Shown: positions 20,755-29,344 of the stretch, piece by piece | Numbering within the stretch: position 1 is the stretch's first letter | Layout: each line of letters begins with the position of its first letter | Assembly (NCBI RefSeq): GCF_030123365.1 | Contig: NZ_CP126107.1 | Location: 5,045,501 to 5,109,500 of the forward strand | From: Neobacillus sp. SuZ13 | GTDB lineage: Bacteria; Bacillota; Bacilli; Bacillales; Cytobacillaceae | Length of the DNA stretch: 64,000 nucleotides | Reading direction: 5' to 3' | Made by a program: the position numbers and the translations under genes | Notes under the pieces: generated by a model | Told to the model about the DNA's origin: nothing | Databases searched by the model: none | The model's input: only the letters and a program-made list of their open reading frames with translations

Positions 20755-20781
20755 AAAAACGGCTGATTTCTCAGCCGTTTT
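20755..20781. terminator. Bidirectional terminator between ABC operon and cyd operon
   Basis: AAAACGGCTGA-TTTC-TCAGCCGTTTT, with T-rich tracts on both strands, separates convergent operons. Confidence 0.85.
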
Positions 20782-20782
20782 C

Positions 20783-20884
20783 TTATTTTCCCACTGAATC
20801 ATCCTTTAGTGCCACCCAAAACGCCACGCCAATCGATGCAAACATGACCAGAAATGGGGCATAAAATAGCAAAAAATCATCCAT
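20783..20884 (-). CDS. cydS: Cytochrome bd oxidase small subunit CydS
   Basis: A 33-residue single-helix protein starting MDDFLLFYAPF and containing VAFWVALKD. It lies 12 bp after cydB, with a GGGGGG ribosome site. Length, position and sequence (one N-terminal helix with FYAP, then a FWVGLKD-like end) agree with CydS of the Geobacillus bd oxidase, where it packs against CydA. It was found by reading the gap between cydB and the terminator. Confidence 0.85.
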   Translation of the reverse strand: MDDFLLFYAPFLVMFASIGVAFWVALKDDSVGK

Positions 20885-20896
20885 TACATTCCCCCC

Positions 20897-21925
20897 TTAA
20901 GCATGCTCATCATTCCGATTACCTTGGACATATTCTTTATTGAACAAAAACAATTTTAATAACAGGTACAAAGATGGGAGGAGTAATCCCAGCCCTGCAA
21001 TAAAGGCCACAATCAGGGCAATTGCCATTGATTGATTCGTAAAGCTGTCGTACAGGGTGAGATATGGATACAGTAAATATGGATAATGGGACGCGCCGTA
21101 GGCGAGGAAGGCAAGTGCAAATTGTCCTACCAATAGCCAGAATGCCAAACCATAGGAACGACGTTTCCAAATGAAAAAAACAGTTCCCGCAAAGAATACG
21201 ACCGACAACCCAAACAACCACCAGAGGTCGAGTAATCGCTGATAATGTTCAGGGTTGTGTGTCCTCATTTCAAAAATAATTCCTGCGGCAGTGATAATTG
21301 CTGGTCCGGCCCAGCTAAGCGCATATTTCCGCAATAGGTTCGTTGCTTCCTCATCCTTAGCATGATGGGCATACCAAGTCAAAAATACTGCGGATATATA
21401 TAACACAGCCGTCAGACTAAGGACCACAATGCTCCATGATAATGGGCTGGTAAACAATGCCCAATAATCAAGGACCGGTGCCGAGTTTTCAATTTTCACG
21501 AAGCCGCCTTCCGAAATGGACAATACACTCGACAACGACGCAGGAATGAATAATCCCGTTAACCCGTATAAAATGGTGTACCGCTTATGCTTGAGCCCTC
21601 CGTAAGTGGTAAACGCATAATACGCCCCTCGAATCGCCAGAAGAATAAGCGCGATACTAGCTGGTACAAGCAGGGTGGTCCCAAAGTAATAAGCTGTTTT
21701 TGGAAAGAAACCAACCATGCCGACGAAGAAAAATACTAAAAACACATTGGTGACTTCCCAGACAGGCGATAAATAGCGTTGAATAATCTTCGTCAAAATA
21801 TGCTGTTTCCCCGTTAAAGTACTAAATGCGTTAAAAAAGCCTGCCCCAAAGTCGATCGATGCGATGATGATATATCCAAAAAGAAACAGCCCTAATGCGC
21901 TGATGCCAATGATTTCAAGTGTCAA
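20897..21925 (-). CDS. cydB: Cytochrome bd ubiquinol/menaquinol oxidase subunit II
   Basis: Structural subunit of the high-affinity quinol oxidase, 342 residues with eight or nine membrane helices. It begins MTLEIIGISALGLFLFGYIIIASIDFGAG. The start is a TTG overlapping the cydA stop (TTGA), so translation is coupled. It belongs to the operon cydA-cydB-cydS. Confidence 0.95.
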   Translation of the reverse strand: MTLEIIGISALGLFLFGYIIIASIDFGAGFFNAFSTLTGKQHILTKIIQRYLSPVWEVTNVFLVFFFVGMVGFFPKTAYYFGTTLLVPASIALILLAIRGAYYAFTTYGGLKHKRYTILYGLTGLFIPASLSSVLSISEGGFVKIENSAPVLDYWALFTSPLSWSIVVLSLTAVLYISAVFLTWYAHHAKDEEATNLLRKYALSWAGPAIITAAGIIFEMRTHNPEHYQRLLDLWWLFGLSVVFFAGTVFFIWKRRSYGLAFWLLVGQFALAFLAYGASHYPYLLYPYLTLYDSFTNQSMAIALIVAFIAGLGLLLPSLYLLLKLFLFNKEYVQGNRNDEHA

Positions 21926-23268
21926 AATATATCACCTGCTTTCTCTGAAGCACGGTCGGCCAGTTCCTGTTCCACTGTATTTTTTCGGAACATCCGCCAT
22001 AGGACCACCACACTGCCCACACCGAGGACAAGATAAAGCCCAGCAAATAACACCAACATTAGATCGACTTGGCCGCTTGTCGTTGCGGCATGTTCTGTAC
22101 GTAAAATCCCTCGTAAAACCCACGGTTGACGCCCAACCTCGTCCAACCACCAGCCTGCTTCAATCGCAAGAATAGAAAGAGGACCTCCCAGTACAATCAG
22201 CCACCCAAACCATCTAGATAATACAAAACGCCAGTGACGCCATATACCTAGGATGTACACGAAGGAAAGCATGGTCATCCACATACCGATGGTAACCATC
22301 GTATCAAACAGATAGTGGATATAGAGCGGCGGCACTTCATCCTTCGGAAATTGATCAAGCCCAATCACTTCTGCACTTGGGACTTCATGCGCTAAAATGC
22401 TAAGTGCATAGGGAATTTTTAGAGCATATTTCACTTCTCCATTATCAAGTACACCATAAAGGACGAGAGGAGCCCCTTTCCCTGTTTCAAAATGCCATTC
22501 GGCCGCCGCTAATTTTTCCGGTTGGTACTCGGCTAAATACTTTCCAGAGAAATCTCCTAAAAGGGCGGTGGCTGCTGAAAAGATGAATCCTAGTTTCATG
22601 GTTAAAAACAACGCCTTTTTATGGTACGTAGAGTCGGAACCTCTCAGTAACCGGAAGGCTCCAATCGCAGCAAGAACAAAAGCGGATGTCATATAAGCGG
22701 TGACAACCACATGAGCAACTTTTGTTGGCATAGCCGGGTTAAACATTGCCAGAATGGGACTCACATCCACGAGCTGTCCATTAACTACATCAAAGCCCCG
22801 CGGAGCATTCATGAATGCATTCACAATCGTAATAAAGACAGCTGAAAATGAGGCTCCTAATGCCACCGGGATTAGCAGGAGCAAATGTTTTTTCTGATTT
22901 TCAAACCGATCCCATGTGTATATGTATATACCTAAAAAAATGGCTTCAAAAAAGAAGGCAAAGGTCTCCATAAATAACGGCAAGGCGATGACATTTCCAG
23001 CTAACTGCATAAAGTTGGGCCATAGGAGTGAAAGCTGTAAACCAATTGCAGTCCCAGTTACAACACCAACAGCTACGGTAATCACAAATCCCCTTGTCCA
23101 TCTTCGTGCTAATAAAATATAGTGTTCGTCTTGCTTCTTGATCCCGACCCATTGAGCAATCATAATCATCAGCGGAATGCCGACGCCGATGGTTGCGTAT
23201 ATGATGTGAAAGGACAAGGTTAATTCTGTCAGCACACGGCTAAAAAATACGGCCTCTTCATTTCCCAT
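21922..23268 (-). CDS. cydA: Cytochrome bd quinol oxidase subunit I
   Basis: Haem-bearing subunit, 448 residues. The haem b595 ligand region (FHIIYATIGVG, near His18), the GREP-like IGRQPWVLRGILRT motif and the haem b558 ligands (His and Met in later helices) are present. The quinol loop is the short form typical of Firmicutes. With CydB and CydS it gives oxygen respiration at low oxygen, which complements the multiheme electron-export genes elsewhere in the window. Confidence 0.96.
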   Translation of the reverse strand: MGNEEAVFFSRVLTELTLSFHIIYATIGVGIPLMIMIAQWVGIKKQDEHYILLARRWTRGFVITVAVGVVTGTAIGLQLSLLWPNFMQLAGNVIALPLFMETFAFFFEAIFLGIYIYTWDRFENQKKHLLLLIPVALGASFSAVFITIVNAFMNAPRGFDVVNGQLVDVSPILAMFNPAMPTKVAHVVVTAYMTSAFVLAAIGAFRLLRGSDSTYHKKALFLTMKLGFIFSAATALLGDFSGKYLAEYQPEKLAAAEWHFETGKGAPLVLYGVLDNGEVKYALKIPYALSILAHEVPSAEVIGLDQFPKDEVPPLYIHYLFDTMVTIGMWMTMLSFVYILGIWRHWRFVLSRWFGWLIVLGGPLSILAIEAGWWLDEVGRQPWVLRGILRTEHAATTSGQVDLMLVLFAGLYLVLGVGSVVVLWRMFRKNTVEQELADRASEKAGDIF

Positions 23269-23284
23269 TCACTTACCACCTTTC

Positions 23285-23377
23285 TTATCCTGAAAACAGC
23301 CGTCCAATGATCGATAGTCCCATAATGGAGGCCACAATAAAGGCCAGCCAAATGAGCTTCCTTTCTTGTTTTTTATA
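23285..23377 (-). other. Possible small single-helix ORF upstream of cydA
   Basis: An open frame of about 30 codons ends at the TAA 23287-23285, 16 bp before cydA. It reads KNKKGSSFGWPF then a hydrophobic stretch ending GRLFSG, as a membrane peptide would. There is no ATG, GTG or TTG; only ATA or ATT codons lie at a suitable distance from a GGGGGG site. It may be a gene with a rare start or a decayed frame. Confidence 0.3.
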
Positions 23378-23510
23378 AATATAAATCCCCCCTGCCGTCC
23401 TGTTAAATGAATTCTCTCTTTACATACCATTCCCAAAATTATCGCGGAATATATTGAACACTTTTGGAAAGTATCATCACTTTATCCACAGTAAATAGAG
23501 GCTATGGAGT

Positions 23511-24350
23511 TCAGTCCACAACCCCCACCACAGCCCCGCCTTTTGTTTTTTTGCCAAGACGAACGGTCAGGATTACTCCAAATTTATGCATTCCTAACAT
23601 TAGGACTCCCGCAAACATTTGATCAAGTCTTGTGTTAAATGAAGAAGGTAGAATATCAAGGGAACTTAATTGGCTTAGTTGGGAAGGTGAGATACAGAGA
23701 TTTGCGGTGAGTTCAGAAAGAAGAGGATTATTCATTCCACCTATGAATGCAGTGATAATAAATAGCAAACAGGCAGGCATAATGACTAAACCGCTAAGAA
23801 AAAGATAACGCTTTTTCTGTTCTTGTGAATGATCCCTCTTCGGGTCAGGGACCGTTATCGGCTGCCACATCCGAAAAGATAGGAGCAGTAGTACAAATAA
23901 ATATCCATTATGAACAAAGGCGGTTTGGGCTAGGGATGTTAACACGATTGGAAAATGGTACATCAAGAACATGGCCCCAAACGCATATAAGGCGGCTTTC
24001 GACGGTAAGATGTACATGCTGACTCGTTTTGTTAGAGAATGTTCTCGAATGGATTGGATTAAAACATCTGGGATACCTAATACAAATAAAGGTGAGATGA
24101 TAAAATATAAAATACTCATTTGAAGCATGTGCAAGCTAAATGACAGATGACTAATTGTTTCAAATGGACTGCCAAAGGTTAAGTACATGATGCCTAAACT
24201 GAGGAAATATAGCAGGGGCTGCTTTTGATAAAATTTGATATTTGTATAAGACGCTACTACATATACGTATATGGCGGCTAGGCAAATTAGGCAGGCTAAT
24301 AATGGCATATTCCACAACAATTGACCTTCCAGCCACATCGCATAGAACAT
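23511..24350 (-). CDS. ctaG: Cytochrome c oxidase assembly factor CtaG
   Basis: Membrane protein of the caa3_CtaG family, 279 residues with about seven helices. Recognisable segments include LTFGSPFETISHLSFSLHMLQM and MYHFPIV. In B. subtilis CtaG is needed for active caa3 oxidase. It is not next to ctaABCDEF here; it lies after the cyd genes as a separate leftward unit. Confidence 0.85.
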   Translation of the reverse strand: MFYAMWLEGQLLWNMPLLACLICLAAIYVYVVASYTNIKFYQKQPLLYFLSLGIMYLTFGSPFETISHLSFSLHMLQMSILYFIISPLFVLGIPDVLIQSIREHSLTKRVSMYILPSKAALYAFGAMFLMYHFPIVLTSLAQTAFVHNGYLFVLLLLSFRMWQPITVPDPKRDHSQEQKKRYLFLSGLVIMPACLLFIITAFIGGMNNPLLSELTANLCISPSQLSQLSSLDILPSSFNTRLDQMFAGVLMLGMHKFGVILTVRLGKKTKGGAVVGVVD

Positions 24351-24428
24351 GAAATCCCCTCCCTACACTATTTAAAGCGAACAGATAACTTTAGATTTTA
24401 TGATTTTTTTGCTGATATATGACAAAAA

Positions 24429-24452
24429 GAAGAACCATTTGGCTCTTCCTTT
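24429..24452 (-). terminator. Terminator after bcrC
   Basis: Minus-strand stem AAGAGCC/GGTTCTT with an AAAT loop region, followed by CTTTTTG. Confidence 0.65.
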
Positions 24453-25055
24453 CTATCGCTTTCTTGCAAGGTTTGTCTTTTCTAAAAAATTACTTTCAAT
24501 TTTCTCATAAAACTCAATTAACCAAATGATAACCTTGTTTAATTCCTTGAATCGAATTAGCATGAAATGGATGGCAAATGCCACGCCTGCACCTATCAAC
24601 ATTCCTGCTACCACATCTAAAGGATAATGTACTCCTGTCCAAACGCGTGACAAAGCAATTCCTGCAGCTAAAACTAACCAAATCCAGCCGTCACTTTTTT
24701 TCCAAATCCAAATCGCTGTTGCAATTACGAAGGCTGCTGTCGCGTGGTCACTCGGAAACGAGGCATTTTTTACATGAGGAATTAGCCAGTTTACATGATG
24801 GGTGACAAAAGGACGATTACGATAGAAGAAGTGACCGATTTCTCCATTTATACTTAGTGCAACACAAGCGGCCAAAATGGCTTCAACGACCATTTTTCGA
24901 TTTTGTGATTTACGATAAAACCAATAAAAAATGATTCCTGCGAAAAATAAATACTCTGCTTTTTCTGCTAAAAATATCATCAATGGATTTAAAAATCGCT
25001 CACTGATTGCAAGGTGATTGATGATTTGAAAGATTCCATAGTCTAAATTAGACAA
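24453..25055 (-). CDS. bcrC: Undecaprenyl-diphosphatase, BcrC type (PAP2 family)
   Basis: Releases undecaprenyl phosphate for cell-wall synthesis and gives basal bacitracin tolerance. The 200-residue product has the three PAP2 motifs: YRNRPFV, SFPSDHATAA and SRVWTGVHYPLD. It starts at TTG with AGGAGG 10 bases upstream. It lies downstream of a lipid glycosyltransferase gene. Confidence 0.88.
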   Translation of the reverse strand: MSNLDYGIFQIINHLAISERFLNPLMIFLAEKAEYLFFAGIIFYWFYRKSQNRKMVVEAILAACVALSINGEIGHFFYRNRPFVTHHVNWLIPHVKNASFPSDHATAAFVIATAIWIWKKSDGWIWLVLAAGIALSRVWTGVHYPLDVVAGMLIGAGVAFAIHFMLIRFKELNKVIIWLIEFYEKIESNFLEKTNLARKR

Positions 25056-25092
25056 TTTAACTTAACCTCCTGATTCATGTTTTCCAACAATC

Positions 25093-26262
25093 TTATATCC
25101 GTAACGGAGAAGAATAATTAACGAATCCCAACTGCCTGACACTCTTTTTTTGGTCTAGTAAGTTTTCTAACAATTCCACAATTTTTTCCGGCTTGTCTAG
25201 CTTTATTTCCTGCTGATAATAATCAATCGCATGCTCCCAATTATTCATTCTATTCTGATCCTTTAACACACTTAGCAATTGCTTTTCCAATGAAGATTGA
25301 TGGTCAAGCTCAAATACGAGCTTTTTACGTTTTAAATATTGGAGATTTATTTTCTCTTGTCCTGGAAGTGCGGAATGAACAAAGATCGGCAGCCTTTTTC
25401 TGATTGCTTCACTTATGGTGACCCCACCTGGTTTTGAGACAATCGCATCAACTTCTTCATAAAGTAAATTCATTTCTGATCTGGAAGTAAGATAGGTTAA
25501 GGGTTTAATATGATTTAAATCCCACGAAAGGATTTCATCATAAAGCTTCTTGTTTTTTCCACACAGAACCACGAAATCTAAGTTTGAAGAGCATTTTAAT
25601 TCCTCAGCTTGCTTTAACAGCCCACCTAAACCACTATTCCCTCCAGATAATAAGATTTTGGGACGACCATCCTTGTATTGTTTCCGCTTAACGGTTTTCG
25701 AAATTTCTTCATGGACAGGAATACCCGTGACAATCATCTGTTGGTCTGGGATTTGATATTTTGTGCTTAGTCTTTCTTTGATCTCTTGACTAGGGAGGAA
25801 ATGGAGGTCGATCCCCTCTTTTCCCCAAACACTATTAATAAAGAAATCTGTATAAACATTAATAATCGGTATGTCGCATTTCCCCTTCATTTTTAACTTA
25901 CTTAGAAGATAGGACGGGAACCCATGCGTACAAACAAGTAAATCTGGTTTTTCCTCTGCTATTAATTGCTCCATTTTCTTCAAAAAGAGCGGTTCATACC
26001 ATTTAAAGGAATGTTTTTTTGTTGGCGGTACGTAAAAAAAGCTCTTGTAAGCGAGATTATAGGTGTCTGGCGCGTATCGAATCCAATTAAGATAGCCCTT
26101 TGTAATCACTTTTTCTAACGATTTATTCGTATAACTTAATAAGTCAATTTTTTTCAAAGTTAGATCGTCTGTATGATTTTTTAAAAGGTCCATTAATGCC
26201 TCAGCGACTTGATGATGTCCTGACTGCATTTGTAAGAGTGGTAAAAACAAAATCTTCTTCAC
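25093..26262 (-). CDS. Diacylglycerol/lipid glycosyltransferase (MGDG synthase family, GT28-like)
   Basis: A 389-residue UgtP/YkoN-type enzyme. The N-terminal FLPLLQMQSGHHQVAEAL corresponds to the conserved GxGHxxAA region of MGDG synthases. A UDP-sugar binding GGVTISEA motif with KPGG before it is near residue 280. It probably transfers hexose from UDP-sugar to diacylglycerol. The start is GTG with AGGAGA upstream. Exact acceptor and sugar number are not determinable. Confidence 0.8.
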   Translation of the reverse strand: MKKILFLPLLQMQSGHHQVAEALMDLLKNHTDDLTLKKIDLLSYTNKSLEKVITKGYLNWIRYAPDTYNLAYKSFFYVPPTKKHSFKWYEPLFLKKMEQLIAEEKPDLLVCTHGFPSYLLSKLKMKGKCDIPIINVYTDFFINSVWGKEGIDLHFLPSQEIKERLSTKYQIPDQQMIVTGIPVHEEISKTVKRKQYKDGRPKILLSGGNSGLGGLLKQAEELKCSSNLDFVVLCGKNKKLYDEILSWDLNHIKPLTYLTSRSEMNLLYEEVDAIVSKPGGVTISEAIRKRLPIFVHSALPGQEKINLQYLKRKKLVFELDHQSSLEKQLLSVLKDQNRMNNWEHAIDYYQQEIKLDKPEKIVELLENLLDQKKSVRQLGFVNYSSPLRI

Positions 26263-26415
26263 TTATTCCATCTCCTGTTCTACTAGAAATCATTCCTTAA
26301 AAATAATAATTTCTAAACTACCCTTTCAATGTAACACTCATTTCTAGAAAAACTGGATTTTTAATGGATTTTTAATCTTCCCTTCAGCTTTTTTTTAATT
26401 TGATTGTTAAATCGA

Positions 26416-26595
26416 CTGTGTTAAAGGTTAATGTTTTTTTTGGCACTCTATTGATTGGAGTGGAAGGCACGAAGACTCCTGCGGGAGTACGGGGCAGGGG
26501 AGACCCCGCAGGAGCAAAGCGACGAGGAGGCTCCCCGGCACGCCCGCGGAAAGCGAAGTGCCTGGAACGGAAATCAACAGACAAGTTTAACACAG
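26416..26595. repeat. GC-rich repeat element bounded by a 10-bp inverted repeat
   Basis: In the 365-bp gap between the glycosyltransferase and dedA genes, perfect inverted repeats CTGTGTTAAA (26416-26425) and TTTAACACAG (26586-26595) enclose a very GC-rich core of about 130 bp. The core has internal complementary parts (CTCCTGCGGG / CCCGCAGGAG; GGCACGAAG / CTTCGC-like). I know near-identical sequences as multicopy intergenic elements in Bacillaceae. Bases 26263-26415 hold nothing recognisable. Confidence 0.8.
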
Positions 26596-26603
26596 CCAAA
26601 TAT

Positions 26604-26640
26604 TAAAAAACCCGAAAAGATATCTTTTCAGGTTTTTTTA
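26604..26640 (-). terminator. Terminator after dedA-like gene
   Basis: Hairpin CCTGAAAAGATATCTTTTCGGG with A/T runs on both sides. Confidence 0.75.
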
Positions 26641-27245
26641 GTGTGCCTATTTAAGTAATTCCTTCTTTTTCCTTTTATATACTTAAAGATAATATATAGC
26701 GAAAAAAGAAAGAAAAATGCAATTCCTACATATGGAACATAGTCTGGATTTATATGGAATACTTTCCCTGCAAAATAGCCTCCTACAATAAAAGGAATGG
26801 TCCAGAGGAAAGTGCCTATCATGGAAAAAACCAAAAACCTCCGAAGTGGAATGTTGTTGATCCCGGCAAAATATGGGCTTATTTGCCGGATACCTGGCAG
26901 ATAAAAACCTATCAGGATGGTTTTACGAACGTTTTTCGTATATTTGCCACTTATCTTTTCCCAGCGGTCATCAGTAATCCCGACATACTTGCCGAACTTT
27001 TTAATAAATGGGGCCCCTGCAAATTTTCCGACTGAATAAGCAGTCAGCATTCCAATAAACGCTCCAAGAATGGAACACAGCATGGATAGCCCCAATAAGA
27101 GCTGATGATGAAAACTCAGCACTCCGATTAAAAAGAGCAGCGATTCTTCCGGTGCAGGAATACCAACAATCCCAAAGAATAAAAAAAGAAAAATGACAAA
27201 GTAACCATATATATTAATATAATTTATTATTGTCTCTACATTCAT
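26628..27245 (-). CDS. DedA family membrane protein
   Basis: A 205-residue SNARE-associated/DedA superfamily protein with about five helices. The signature FFGIVGIPAPEESLLFLIG near residue 22 and the region around GRWEKISGKYTKN and GFYLPGIRQISPYFAG are typical. DedA proteins act as lipid (undecaprenyl phosphate or phosphatidylethanolamine) flippases in some bacteria. It lies 8 bp downstream of a polysaccharide deacetylase gene in the leftward two-component operon. Confidence 0.85.
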   Translation of the reverse strand: MNVETIINYINIYGYFVIFLFLFFGIVGIPAPEESLLFLIGVLSFHHQLLLGLSMLCSILGAFIGMLTAYSVGKFAGAPFIKKFGKYVGITDDRWEKISGKYTKNVRKTILIGFYLPGIRQISPYFAGINNIPLRRFLVFSMIGTFLWTIPFIVGGYFAGKVFHINPDYVPYVGIAFFFLFSLYIIFKYIKGKRRNYLNRHTKKT

Positions 27246-27253
27246 AGCAGCCT

Positions 27254-27958
27254 CTAAAAGTTAACTTTTTCTAATGCGATAAATTTTGTTCCCTTTTTAA
27301 CGTTTTCCTGTAAGTAAATATCTAAACACTTTAGCATATAATAGGGCGCTAGCTTATCTGCACCCCATGTTTCCCCACAGTCATGAAGCAACAACACGGA
27401 ACCTGCTTCCGTCGCTTGCAGCAATTGGCTAAGCAGACCACTTTTGCCTTTCGCTGCCTTCCAATCGCCGAAGATATGTGACCACATAATCACTTTAAAT
27501 CGCTTACTCAAAAATAAGCTGAAAAGATTAAAGCTCCCCCACGGTGGTCGATAGAAGGTTACTTTTTCATTTGTGAGTTGATGGATGGCCTGTTCCGTCA
27601 TTTGTAATTGTCTCTTTAAGTGAAAAGGCGAGAGAATCCAGCTTGAAATATGGTTATAATGATGAATGCCAATTGTATGTCCCTCCTGACTCATCCGCCT
27701 GATTATGTCAGGGTAGGCTTCCACTTTGCTGCCCACTACAAAAAAGGAGGCCTTTACATCATATTTTTTCAAAAGATCAAGCAATTGTGGCGTGTATTCG
27801 GGATTGGGACCATCATCAAACGTTAAGGCAATAGCATGGTCATTTATCCTTTTAACGATTTCCCGTCCGCTCATACGAATGAGTATGGTGGGTAATATCG
27901 CATAGATCAGGAACAAAATGAATAAAAGCATAAAACTCACAATCATTATTTTAATCAC
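27254..27958 (-). CDS. Polysaccharide deacetylase (NodB domain), membrane-anchored
   Basis: Carbohydrate esterase 4 protein of 234 residues. One N-terminal membrane helix (residues 3-25) is followed by the NodB domain: motif 1 TFDDGPNPE, motif 2 HTIGIHHYNH, motif 3 YRPPWGSF and motif 5 LLHDCG. It probably removes acetyl groups from cell-wall glycans on the outer face of the membrane. The GTG start overlaps the histidine kinase stop (GTGA). Confidence 0.88.
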   Translation of the reverse strand: MIKIMIVSFMLLFILFLIYAILPTILIRMSGREIVKRINDHAIALTFDDGPNPEYTPQLLDLLKKYDVKASFFVVGSKVEAYPDIIRRMSQEGHTIGIHHYNHISSWILSPFHLKRQLQMTEQAIHQLTNEKVTFYRPPWGSFNLFSLFLSKRFKVIMWSHIFGDWKAAKGKSGLLSQLLQATEAGSVLLLHDCGETWGADKLAPYYMLKCLDIYLQENVKKGTKFIALEKVNF

Positions 27959-29340
27959 TCAAAAACATTTCCTTTCCATCTTCCCTTAGGTAGGAACAAC
28001 TCCACTTCTGTCCCCACTCCCTCCGTACTTCTTACGATGATTTCGCCTTGGTGCTGTTTCATGATATTTTTTGCAATCGACAATCCTAGACCCGTCCCGC
28101 CTGTCTCTCGGCTTCTGGCCTTGTCCACCCGGTAAAAACGTTCAAAAACATTTTCTATTTCACACTCAGGTATGCCGATTCCGTAATCCTTTACGGAAAT
28201 GATTGTCCACTGTTCCTTTTCCTTTAAATACACATCGATTTTATCTTTACTGTATTTGATGGCATTATCAATCAAGATAATAATTGCTTGTTTTAATTTG
28301 ACTTCATCGGCTACAACGGAGATGTCAGGTTCTTGATAGTGGAGGCTGATTTCTCTTTTATAGGCACTCTTAAGCTGCTTAAAAATAAGCTCACACAAGG
28401 CTACTACGTTAATTGATTTTGCTTCTAAACGATTTCCTGATTCTGTATCAGCTAAATCCAGAAACCGTTCAGTCATCTTTTGAATTCTTGTTGCTTCTAA
28501 ATGAATCGATTCAATCGCATCATGGGCAACCTCTTCATTTTGTAACCCACGTCTTAGAAGGAGGTCTGCATAGCTTTTGATTACCGTGAGCGGGGTTTTT
28601 AATTCATGGGAGGCATCAGAGATAAATTGCCTCTGTTTTTCGAGATTTTCCTCTAATCTGCCTATCATCCGATTAAATGTTACCGCCAATTTTTGCAATT
28701 CATCCTTTGTCTCATGTTGGATGACGATTTTTTTCGGAATCCCACTTTTTTCAATATCCTCCATGGTGTTAATCATATTAGAAATAGGCCTCATAATTAG
28801 ATTGGATAACCATCTGCCGCCCAACAGCGATAATACCGCTCCGAGTATCGTACAAAAAGTAAGAATAGATAGTAATAAGTCTTTTCCAGTTTCCAATCCT
28901 ACTAATTTCTCCCCGAACTCCAGTGTTCCAACAACCTGTCCATGTGCTTGAATCGGCACTCTGACAATTGCAATTTGTTCTTCTTGATGATTAAGTCGAA
29001 TGGTACGCCTTTCTGTACCCTTTTCGCTCGTGAATTTAGGTTTTATTTTAGAAGCCAGCTGCTGGTCGTTTGTTACTTGATTAATAATTTTCGCATCCGG
29101 TTGAACGATCCTTATAAAAGATTGATTCGTTAGGTAGGGGGTTAATTTTTCTTTAATAACAGATTGGGAATCTTCCTTGTTTATTTCATTTATCAAGTAA
29201 TCAGCCTTTTGAAACAGTTCACTATCTTCCATATTGACAGTAATCTTCATAAATGAAAAAAAGACCACAGCATTCACAGCAAGTAACACACAAATTATCC
29301 AAGCCGTTGTAATTAGATTAATTTTTGTGGTAATCTTCAT
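27955..29340 (-). CDS. Sensor histidine kinase with HAMP domain
   Basis: Membrane histidine kinase of 461 residues. Helix 1 at about 10-32, an extracellular sensor of about 130 residues, helix 2 at about 165-188, then HAMP. The phospho-acceptor H-box is SDASHELKTPLTV, the N box LIDNAIKY, and G boxes DYGIGIPE and GTGLGLSIAK are intact. It is the partner of the response regulator 4 bp upstream and probably controls the envelope genes downstream in the same unit. Confidence 0.9.
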   Translation of the reverse strand: MKITTKINLITTAWIICVLLAVNAVVFFSFMKITVNMEDSELFQKADYLINEINKEDSQSVIKEKLTPYLTNQSFIRIVQPDAKIINQVTNDQQLASKIKPKFTSEKGTERRTIRLNHQEEQIAIVRVPIQAHGQVVGTLEFGEKLVGLETGKDLLLSILTFCTILGAVLSLLGGRWLSNLIMRPISNMINTMEDIEKSGIPKKIVIQHETKDELQKLAVTFNRMIGRLEENLEKQRQFISDASHELKTPLTVIKSYADLLLRRGLQNEEVAHDAIESIHLEATRIQKMTERFLDLADTESGNRLEAKSINVVALCELIFKQLKSAYKREISLHYQEPDISVVADEVKLKQAIIILIDNAIKYSKDKIDVYLKEKEQWTIISVKDYGIGIPECEIENVFERFYRVDKARSRETGGTGLGLSIAKNIMKQHQGEIIVRSTEGVGTEVELFLPKGRWKGNVFE

Positions 29341-29344
29341 TTCT

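Noticed and set aside
26400-26658. Two rightward ORFs rich in Arg/Gly/Pro across the GC-rich element
   Set aside because: They follow the repeat core, have no ribosome site or homologous look, and share one stretch in two frames.
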